Shown here one piece after another: positions 55,854 to 64,000 of a stretch of DNA of 64,000 bases. The notes beneath the pieces were generated by a model. The model was not told the origin of the DNA, did no database searches, and saw nothing but the letters and a program-made list of their open reading frames with translations. The DNA lies in the NCBI RefSeq assembly GCF_007655135.1, contig NC_045127.1:2170001-2234000 (forward strand), read 5' to 3'. Made by a program: the position numbers and the translations under genes. Source of the stretch: Punica granatum. Lineage: Eukaryota > Streptophyta > Magnoliopsida > Myrtales > Lythraceae. How positions within the stretch are numbered: position 1 is the stretch's first letter; each line of letters opens with the position of its first letter.

Positions 55854-58002
55854 ATGGAGCAGGAGTTGGTGGAGCTGTTTGAGGCAGCCAAGAAGGCCGC
55901 GGACGCGGCCACCGCGGATGGAGTGAGCTCCAGCTCGCCGGCAGTGTCCCGGTGCGTGGACGCTCTCAAGCAGCTCAAGAAATTCCCCGTTTCCTATGAC
56001 GCTCTGGTTGCTACTCAGGTAATCAAAATTCGTTCTTTCTATTAATTATTATTAAATGGTGTTCTTCAGAAGATGAATTGAATTGCCCTGCAAGTTGATT
56101 GGCAAGGTGATACCTTTGCTGCATTCGCTGTGAAGTTATAGGGTTCATGAAAATCTGTCTGTTCCTCCGAAAATCTGGGACAATGACTAGGACTTTGAAA
56201 AGGAAGGTATGCTATTCTGAGGAAGAACTAGATGCTTCTAGGTCAGGTGTATATAATCTAACTGAGGGTTAATCCAAAAATCGCAACTTGTGTTGCTCAT
56301 CAGTAGTACATTTACAGTATGTATGACAAGAAAGTGAGTGGCATAGGTAGTTCGTCTATCTTGGTTGCTTTTAAGTACAGTGACCATATCCCAACTCTCA
56401 TGTTGGTCAGGACATTGGAACTCTCGATCAGAAAAACTCTAAGCTGAGGATAGATGAGTGGAGGAAGGAGATGCATGATAGAGGTTTACAATATATGTTC
56501 ATGATTGGAAGATGTAGTGTTGGATATAACGCCTCCATTAAAGTTTACAGGGTTTGATAGCTTGGTGAAAGTCTTTAATTTGGCATTGGGGGATACGATT
56601 TCCAGCTCCTTTCTCCAGCTATGGCCTAGTTGCATACTCTTGCTCCTTTGAAGCTAGTTACCTGTTTGGGTCTATAATCATTCCCCAGAATGATCTTCTA
56701 GGGGGAAGGGAAAAGAAAAGAAACGATAAACTAGGAGCAGTGAAATGGGGGAGGATATTGTCACGCATGTGTATGCAGCTGAATCGGGCTGAAGATAAGA
56801 GAAGGTTATACTATGTTTCGTGTGTTCGCTCTGTTCAAGTTCATGATGGCGAAGACTGGAATGTCAGTGATCTTGAGCTTATAAATTCCTTATTCATGGC
56901 TTGTTTTGCTCATGAATTTGTCGAAACTCTCTGCGAGACGATGCCAGTACCTTAAGTGATATAGGATGCGATAATTGTGGACTTCTCAATTTCATTCTGT
57001 TTATTAGTTTAGAACTATGCAAGAGTTAATTTTCTGTCACTATTTCTCTCGTCTAATGTCTTCTATGCACAACATTTGCAGGTTGGGAAACGACTTCGCC
57101 ACCTGACAAAACATCCCAGTGGGACCATCAAAAGTATGGCCTCTGACGTGCTTGAGATTTGGAAGAAAATAATAATCGATGAAACTACTAAAAATAAGAA
57201 GAATGGCAGCATTGATGGCAAATTGGCAACAAAAACAGAGAAGACTGATAATGTCAAGGTTGAAAAGGGCCCAAGTTTAGCGAAGACTGAGAAGGTTCCA
57301 AAGGATGAAACTGTGGTTGTCGAGAAAGTTTATAAAAGCGACAAGGCAAAAGCGAGTGTATCGAGTTCTGAAACTGTCAAAGTTGAGAGGATATCTAAGG
57401 AGGAGAAACCACCTACAAGTGCGAGGAAGCCATCACAGGCACCTAATGCTCTTCCTCCAAGGCTGACAACCTTGGTCAAATGTAATGATTCTCTGCGTGA
57501 CAAAATTCGAGAGCTCCTTGCCGAGGCATTTTCCAAAGTTGCCAGCGAGGCAGATGAGGACATGCTGGATGAAGTGAACGCATGCGACCCGTTTCGAGTT
57601 GCTGTTATGGTGGAATCAGTTATGTTTGAAAAGATGGGTCGGTCCAATGGAACTCAGAAGTTCAAGTACAGGTCCGTCATGTTCAACATTAAGGACCCAA
57701 ACAACCCCGACCTGAGGAGGAAAGTCCTCTTAGGGCAGGTGAAACCCGAGAGGCTCATCTCCATGACTCCAGAGGAGATGGCTAGCGACCAGAGACAGCG
57801 GGAAGTCAGTCAGATTAAAGAGAAGGCCTTATTTGACTGCGAGCGTGGGGGCCCACCGAAGGCAACGACCGATCAGTTCAAGTGTGGCCGATGTGGGCAG
57901 AGGAAGACGACGTACTATCAGCTGCAAACGAGGAGTGCTGATGAACCTATGACAACGTTTGTCACATGTGTAAACTGCAACAATCACTGGAAATTCTGCT
58001 AA
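55854..58002 (+). CDS. TFIIS: Transcription elongation factor TFIIS, 2 coding exons
   Basis: TFIIS rescues backtracked RNA polymerase II by stimulating cleavage of the transcript's 3' end, in the nucleus. Exons 55854-56018 and 57082-58002 join in phase into 361 residues, a usual length. Domain I (LW type) covers about 1-90 (LVELFEAAKKAADAA, VGKRLRHLTKHPSGTIKSMA). A Lys/Glu-rich linker follows, then central domain II (about 165-300; LRDKIRELLAEAFSKVASE, YRSVMFNIKDPNNPDLRRKVLLG). The C-terminal zinc ribbon has Cys pairs at its two ends (CGRC and CVNC) and the catalytic RSADEPMT loop with its Asp-Glu pair. The 1.06-kb intron holds no gene. It converges on HAL3, with 663 bp between the stop codons. 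Confidence 0.95.
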
Positions 58003-58665
58003 TTTTCCGTAGAAGTGAGCCATTTTAGAGAGGCGAACAGTGATACTGCTGATCATTTGTGGGGATTTCCTTTGATAAGAAAGAAAGTTATGTTATTAGG
58101 CTCTGTTCTCTGGAAATTTAAAGACAATTCTTTTCCAATCTCTTTTAAGACTGTAACATAAGCATGTCCATCTGTATTAGCTTTGCAGTATTTCCCGATT
58201 TCTTATAAGTTGTCCGATTAGTTGCAATTTTCTTGTTGACTTTGTTGATCGAGCAATCAAATTAGTTCCTTTGGTAAGGATATCGTTTTTCAGTTCTTTT
58301 ACTTTTTGTGTAAACAACGATTTTTTTTAAACAGACAGCTGTTTCCTCCACTGTATATTTGTGAAGGCATGGAATGTAATCACTACTTGAATTAGGGAAC
58401 ACTAACTCGAAGTTATCTTTACGGTACACTAACTCGAATTATCTTTAGAGTTTAGACTGTCCTTTGAAAAGCGAAATACACTACAAAGGAAAAATCCCAA
58501 GGTGTTATCGTTCTCTACGAAGAAAATTTCCAAGATGTTACTGTTCTCTGCTGAGAACGAGAACATATGTGCAAAACCAAAAGTACACCACACGCCAAGC
58601 GCAGGAGGCCGACACAGTCACAATGTCAGTTCTTAGAGAAGATCAGGCGAGGCTTTTCACTTCAA
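58003..58665. other. 3' flanks of TFIIS and HAL3
   Basis: Convergent 3' UTR space. No independent gene or repeat seen. Confidence 0.5.
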
Positions 58666-59905
58666 CTAGTTATTGCTGCCGCCTGCATGATATTTGGACT
58701 CGAAGAAAAGCCTTACAGTGGAGAAGATCAGCGAAGGTTCAGCCATGGCACCATTCCCGTAATCTCCACAGGCAAGCCTCTTTGAGACTGGGGGGATGAG
58801 AGAGATCCCAAGCTCGTCGATCACCATGAGATGTCGTTCTGTAAAGGGATTGGTCCACATGAAAGTGTTCATTGCAGGTGCCACAAAGATTGGCTTGTTG
58901 TAGTCCCATGCCCGCACAATACATGTCAGCAGGTTATCGCACAGACCACCTGCAATCTAAATATGATATATGTGAAGGGAATATAAAAAAGAAAGGATTT
59001 GCCAATAACACAAGCACAAGAGACGTAATAATAAATGAAAAAGAGAAGTGGTTTTGCGTGTTTAAAATGCTTTTCTTCCACACGACTGCAGAATAAGAGG
59101 ACTCAATATGGTCATAAGCATCATCTAACGAATACAAGCAGAGACACAAACTAAGTAGATATATGAAAACGATACCACAGATGCATTTGAATTCTTTTCT
59201 ACTTAAATACAAAAAACAGAGGCAGGTTACATGCTTTTGTGCAAAGTACATCTTTGAAGAGCAAAAATGGAACTGCGATAATCTTCCACAACTAACCAAG
59301 TCCTAACCAGTGCCAGGACGTGCAGACAGATTCTGCTGATAATTTCACTGATGATATCCCCAATGATATACAATTGATAAGCTGGTATCGGGGTGTCAGA
59401 TGCATTACTAGATTTTAGCAATCTTTCTATCCCTATCCCATCGGGAAAGGGAAGCAAAATATACATAGAAGTAACCCCTTTTTCTTTGGATATTTCATTT
59501 TTCAATGGGCAAAGCCCCAGAAGAAATTCCAAGCATAATATCCTCTTATGAGATCACACACTCCCGAGGATTAAGATGCCATACCTTGCCCAATGTATTA
59601 GCAGAAAGTGGAGCAATGACCAAAATATCAGCCCACCTGCGGAGCTCAATGTGAAGGACACTATCGCCTATCCTGTTCCAACTCGACCACTCCTCCTCAT
59701 CAGTGTAAAGAGGCACATCCTTAGGTAGCGATGCTCGATCAATGAAATGCAAGGAGGCCTTCGTTGCCACCGCTTTCAGTTCTGCCCACTCAGCAAAAGA
59801 GTGGCAGAGGTTGCCGAACTTAATGGCCGCAACACTTCCACTGGCAGCAAGCAAGATCCTAGGTTTCCTGGAAGAAAGATCCCCTTGTATTTGCTCTCTC
59901 TCCAT
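58666..59905 (-). CDS. HAL3: HAL3-type phosphopantothenoylcysteine decarboxylase, 2 coding exons
   Basis: This FMN-dependent enzyme decarboxylates 4'-phosphopantothenoylcysteine in coenzyme A synthesis and is linked to salt tolerance in plants. Exons 59905-59585 and 58956-58666 join in phase into 203 residues. Hallmarks are present: the flavoprotein start PRILLAASGSVAAIKFGNLC, the active-site His in VLHIELRRWAD, the substrate motif PAMNTFMW, and the catalytic Cys in RLACGDYGNGAMAEPS. I chose MEREQIQG because a likely 5' UTR intron ends (GCAG) just before it. In-frame upstream ATGs at 59920 and 59944 would add 5 or 13 residues if that intron is retained. Confidence 0.93.
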
Positions 59906-59908
59906 AGC

Positions 59909-60391
59909 CTGCGCAGCCATAACCAACTGCCGTAGCAGCAGCATAAAAACCCCAATTACGTCCCAAAGAAGAAGCTTTACAGCCTACCAGTGCCATTACA
60001 AAAATATCGATGCCACCGGACAAGGCCGAGCACATGATAGGCACACGAGCAAATCAGGGCTGGCAGAAGCTACAACTTTCAGCCCTAAAAGACCCCTAAC
60101 ATCAAGCATTACAGAAAAGTTCAACGACAACAAATCCAAAAGCTCCGGCCCACAATTTCGCTACCGGATGTTGCGGAAATTCCGACAACATGCTATTTGG
60201 GGGGGTGCCACGCTGGAGCTCACCCAACCCGGATCGCCATAGCTGCAGCGCAAGCGAAGCGGAAGAAAAGGAAAACAGGCAACCGCCGACTTACTTCGAA
60301 AAGGGGAAATGAGAAGAGAACCGAAAGGAGAAGGGCAGAAAGTAGCCTGAAAAAGCTCAAAGGGACATCGGAACCGAAGAGAAGAGGTTAC
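59909..60391 (-). other. Probable 5' UTR intron of HAL3
   Basis: On the minus strand a CAAAG/GTAACC donor at 60391-60390 and a GCGCAG acceptor at 59910-59909 bracket this stretch directly upstream of MEREQ. Inferred from signals only. Confidence 0.45.
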
Positions 60392-60572
60392 CTTTGGGTG
60401 GGAGAGAGCTTCCAATTCGAGCAGACACTGGCAAGACCACCAGGTTAGAAACAGAGAGGAAACCCTGCGACTGATCAACCAGAGAGGAGCGGGAGAAGAA
60501 ATCGGAGAAGAGAAGAAGGCGACTATTTTGATTTTTTAATAAATTCTTTTTTAGATAAATTTTGAAAGAAAA

Positions 60573-61995
60573 AATATATGCCATTACACAATATTTTATT
60601 TTTGTATTAATTTTATCACAATTTTTTAAAATTATAATATGTAGCATAACGTATAAGGTATAATGTCAATTACAACTTAACATTAAATTCTCCGTAAAAA
60701 TTAAACGGAATGCTGATGTGTGACACATGTGAATAAATAGTGGGCTCATACTCTTGTCACATAGGGAATAACCTATATTTCAACCCGTCCTATGCCCTTT
60801 TACCTAGGGGTGTGCACGGGTACTTGGTATACCCGGAACTGATCGGAACTTACCCTAACGGGTAGAGTCTGGGTAGCTCGTATTGAAAATAAGATAAGTT
60901 CCGGGTATTAAAACTAGGAATCGGTGAAAATCGATTCCGCTTCTAGTTCCTACTTACATGGTACTCGGAACCGGTTATTTATTAAAATAAAAAAGATGAA
61001 AGAGTAAATTTACTGTCTCCTCTAATGAATCAGAACAGAGGCATTTTGTTGTGTGAGATCGTATTATGAATGTTTAATTTTGTTGATGAATTGATGAGAC
61101 ATATATGTGATATTCTATTTGGCGTGATTAATCTATTTTTTTTGTTGTGGATTAATCTAAATCTATGTTGATATTCTATTTGGCGTGATTACTGATTATA
61201 TATGTGACATTTTCAGTTTTATTTAGTGAAATAAAAAAATTTACAGGTTCCAACAGGGTACCCGGAACTTATGGTATAGTACAGGTTTCGAGTAGGTTCC
61301 GGTTCCAGGATTCAACAGGGTAGGGTCCGGGTATCGTGAAAAATACAAGGTACCCGGAACCGATCACCCTTGCTTTTACCCAGACGACTCCTTAACTATT
61401 AATACGTGAATTCAATTCCTGTGAATTACTCTTTCTGAAAACAACCACACCGTCAATATAATAAAAGAAAAATCATATAGTAAACATATTGCAGTTCATA
61501 TAATGAATAATGGATAAAAATTTGTTACAAAAAGGAAAGTTCATACCTATCAAATAAAATGCAAACCTTAATTCGTTTTCTTTTATGGGAGCAAAAGAGG
61601 GAGGAATATGAAGAGACAAATCGGCAAGCTCGTGTGTGAAGAGGGGGGAAGGGTAAAACGCTGAACTGAAGAGAAATTTAGGGCTGTAGTGATGCGAGAG
61701 ATGTATGAAGAGGCGGTAATGGGATTCAGGTATTGACGGTGAGGGGTCAACATGTAAAAGGGCACTAAGCACGTCATAATATGAGTTATTTTGCATGTGG
61801 CAAGAGTCTGGGTCAACTATTTATTCACGGATGTGCCATATCAGCCTTCGGTTTAATTTTTACGAAAAATTTGACGTCATACCATAATTGACACTGCATT
61901 CTAAACGTTGTGCTATATAGTATAATTTTAAAATGTTGTGATAAAATTAACGCGAAAATAAATGTTATGTTAGGACATACATTTATGGAAGGTCG
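60573..61995. mobile_element. Element with long terminal inverted repeats (MULE-like), interrupted
   Basis: The left arm (about 60573-60775) and right arm (about 61788-61995) are inverted copies over roughly 190 bp. Paired words include AATTTTATCACAA, TAAAATTATA, TGTCAATTA, CGTAAAAATTAAAC, GAATAAATAGT and ACTCTTG. Long arms with little coding content fit a non-autonomous Mutator-like element. The interior carries a hAT element. No transposase was recognised, and the outer ends and any 9-bp duplication could not be fixed. Confidence 0.65.
60805..61372. mobile_element. Non-autonomous hAT element with perfect 8-bp TSD
   Basis: The 568-bp element begins TAGGGGTG and ends CACCCTTG (7 of 8 bases inverted-complementary). 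It is flanked by identical CTTTTACC at 60797-60804 and 61373-61380, exactly the 8-bp duplication of hAT transposons. Subterminal GGGTAC/CCCGGAAC motifs recur in both orientations, and GATATTCTATTTGGCGTGAT occurs twice inside (61110 and 61170). No transposase ORF. Confidence 0.85.
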
Positions 61996-62011
61996 CGCCA
62001 CATCATTCATG

Positions 62012-62110
62012 GAAGTTTAAGAGTCCTTCAATTAGAGAAATCCAAGAGTCCTTCAATTAGAGAAATCCAAAAGTCCTTCAATCGGGGAAGTTCAAAAGTT
62101 CTTCACTTGA
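62012..62110 (+). repeat. 25-bp tandem repeat, four units
   Basis: Units start at 62012, 62037, 62062 and 62087 with consensus GAAATCCAAGAGTCCTTCAA plus five bases. It lies just outside the right arm of the long-TIR element and may belong to its terminus. Confidence 0.85.
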
Positions 62111-62820
62111 ATAAGCCATGTACTGATTTACTTGTGGAAATTCAAATGTCACGCATCGCACATATGCATGCGTAGCCATACAAAAATGCTCTAGGAATTC
62201 ACTATTGAAGATACGCGCTTCTACCTGATTGAGTAATCTCTCTAGAAGTAATCCTTAAAGGCATACACATCCGCCTTCATGATGATATAGCGAGTAAAGA
62301 TCACCAAAGGGTTCGTGTTTTTGTGGAGATTTGTTTGAATTTAAGGCGATAACAGTAGGATTTGATCTCTTGATATTGTTAGTTGCGAACTTCTTCATTC
62401 ATTTCTAGATGTCGTTAATTAAATGAACGTGCTTGGATTTAGTTTTAGTTGTTTGCTATCAAAATTGGTGAAATATTTCATTATTTTGATCCATATTAAC
62501 TTTTGAACATAGGGAAATGTTCATCTTTTCGGAGTTCACGTTGTGCCACTAATTTATTTCTGTTAAGTTTATGATTATTTTGCACTTTAGATGTGGTTAT
62601 TCGAAGTGGTGATCAGTGTTAATTGTATTAAGTGTGATTAAGAAATTATTAAGTGTATTAATTATTCGAATTAGTTTAAGAAATTATAGTGAGTACGTTA
62701 CATGATATAACGTGCTCACACGACGGTAAGTGATAGAAAACAACTCATGTTATCATGAGCATCTCATTTTATTGTTTATTGCGGCGCTCAATACCATGCT
62801 ACTATGTAAAAAAACTCTAA
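62111..62820. other. AT-rich intergenic DNA, probably Helitron interior
   Basis: No gene seen; leads into the Helitron 3' end at 62848. Confidence 0.35.
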
Positions 62821-62822
62821 CC

Positions 62823-62849
62823 TGCGCAATGCGCTAGTCTTCAACTAGT
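62823..62849 (+). mobile_element. Helitron 3' terminus, second example
   Basis: A hairpin GCGC-AAT-GCGC is followed 10 nt later by CTAG and then T, the same architecture as at 9675-9703. The stem is shorter (4 bp, with flanking mismatches). The 5' end was not found. Confidence 0.6.
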
Positions 62850-63324
62850 TATATTTAGTTAACCTTGTGGCTTGTGTTTATTTTCATTATAAAAAATTTA
62901 AAACGTTAATAATTTCTTTAGAATCAATTAAGACAATTAATTCATCCTCTCCGAGCCACATGTCTCCAAATTCTGCATTTTTTTCAAGGATAACGGGCTT
63001 GCTGCTCCTTAACTGATGGTCCGCTGCATAGACTCAATGCAATTGTCGATTGACACCACGACAATTGGAATATTAAGAATCATTGAAATATTTTTCAGTT
63101 TAAATTCATTACCTCGATGGCAATCGAGGTACTGTTTACTTCACATAACAATTTAGCATTATGAAAGAAATTATGAATTGCTAAGGTGAAGTAATCTCCT
63201 TGAACATAGATTTCCTATCCCCTTCTCCTATCTCGTTGACCAGGAGATGATATATGTCTTCTTAAAAGATCAATCGCATAGGTTTCCCTTGTATGTATAC
63301 AAACACACGCATGGGATTTGTCCT
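62850..63324. other. Intergenic DNA, nothing recognised
   Basis: No ORF, repeat or RNA gene could be supported between the Helitron end and the LINE fragment. Confidence 0.35.
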
Positions 63325-64000
63325 TTTATGGAAAGGGAAGAATGGTGCAGCCACTGGAGCAAAAGTGCTGTAGGAAAAGGTCTGTCTTCCTAAAACTGAA
63401 GGGGGACTTGGGGTAAAAGACCTTGATACATGGAATTATGCTTGTGGAATGAAGTTTATATGGCAGCTTTTTCTGAGGGCAACGCTCTCTTTGGATAGCT
63501 TGGGTGGAAGCCTATTTGCTTAAAGGAAGAAGTTTTTCGATTGTACAGGCCATTAGTCTTTGTTCTTATGCTTGGCATAAGATTCTCAAGCTAAGGACCA
63601 AAGCCTATCCTCTGCTGAAGCATGTCGTTGGTAATAGGTTAAGCACTTACTTTTGGACTGATAATTGGTGTGATAGAAGCCCACTAATGAATATGGTTGA
63701 TGGAAGATATGGCATCCCTCAGAATGCAACTATAGCTGAGGCTAGATCCTTGTAAGCAAAGATATTGTGCTATGGATAGCAAATCACAGGGGGAATTTTA
63801 CTGTCTCTAGAACATGGGCTGCACTTAGAAGGAAGGAGAGGAAGGTCCCATGTTACAAGCTTGTGTGGTTTGCCCCTAGTATACCTCGACATTGCTTCAT
63901 TAGTTGGTTAGCCATTAATAATAGGCTAGCCACTTTGGACAGGGTCAACAAATGGTGTGCTTTTTTATGGATCCAACCTGCAAATTATGCTATGAGGAGG
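63325..64000 (+). mobile_element. Non-LTR (LINE) retrotransposon fragment, decayed
   Basis: Plus-strand reading gives CLPKTEGGLGVKDLDTWNYA, a typical post-reverse-transcriptase motif. SLWIAWVEAYLLKGRSFS and RLSTYFWTDNW follow, and then the zf-RVT region (YKLVWFAPSIPRHCFISWLA, INNRLATLDRVNKWC). A TAG at 63371 replaces an expected Trp, and the frame shifts near 63480 and near 63750, so it is dead. It runs off the right edge; the reverse-transcriptase catalytic domain is not in the window. Confidence 0.85.

Noticed and set aside
60161..60478. 105-codon minus-strand ORF upstream of HAL3
   Set aside because: Best explained as HAL3 5' leader and 5' UTR intron, given splice signals at 60391 and 59910; no protein similarity recognised.
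61473..61816. Minus-strand ORFs of 107 and 77 codons
   Set aside because: They lie inside the long-TIR element and run into its right arm; the translation shows no transposase motif.
1..64000. CRISPR arrays, operons, prophage or tRNA/rRNA genes
   Set aside because: No regularly spaced repeats with unique spacers, no ribosome-binding-site-led gene strings and no cloverleaf or rRNA signature were seen; the window is plant nuclear DNA.

Overview
This is nuclear DNA from a flowering plant, almost certainly a eudicot. The genes are intron-rich with GT-AG junctions, intergenic DNA is AT-rich, and the gene families are plant-specific: a VAL-type B3 repressor, a group III WRKY factor, a vacuolar sorting receptor, a P-class PPR protein and an LRR receptor kinase. 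I cannot fix the species from sequence alone. No rRNA, tRNA, CRISPR array or organellar block was seen.

Layout. A receptor-kinase 3' end (+) runs in from the left edge and converges on a 12-exon VAL1/HSI2-like gene (-, 1405-6282). A repeat-rich AT stretch (6.8-10.5 kb) contains a Helitron 3' end and a probable hAT element. Next come an organelle-type EF-P gene (+, 10594-12579), an intronless PPR gene (-, 12835-14403), a small conserved gene (-, 14990-15406) and a type I membrane protein gene of unknown role (+, 17281-20699). An IRK/PXC2-like receptor kinase (-, 23517-26691) follows, then a TRIM-like retroelement at 28.2-28.8 kb and a doubtful ORF at 30.3-30.7 kb. A complete 12-exon vacuolar sorting receptor gene lies at 32378-36281 (-).

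From 36.8 to 40.6 kb there is a nest of direct repeats, an inverted-repeat element and a dead receptor-like kinase copy. Then come a small Cys-rich membrane protein gene (+, 41477-42599) with a decayed duplicate of its own 3' end, a lung-seven-transmembrane/GOST-like gene (-, 43466-46082) and a WRKY70/54-like gene (-, 48236-49773) flanked by two copies of one MITE family. The 50-55.8 kb interval is gene-free. It is followed by TFIIS (+, 55854-58002) and HAL3 phosphopantothenoylcysteine decarboxylase (-, 58666-59905). The right end is a transposon nest: a long-TIR element interrupted by a hAT element with a perfect 8-bp target-site duplication, a 25-bp tandem array, a second Helitron end and a dead LINE fragment.

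Exon boundaries of ten genes were read directly from splice sites, and each spliced reading frame closes with no phase error. The genes are unrelated housekeeping, trafficking, signalling and transcription functions, with no operon or cluster logic. I found no convincing new multigene system. The noteworthy material is the nested transposon structure, the local duplications, the HYN kinase, and two membrane-protein genes whose function I cannot assign.
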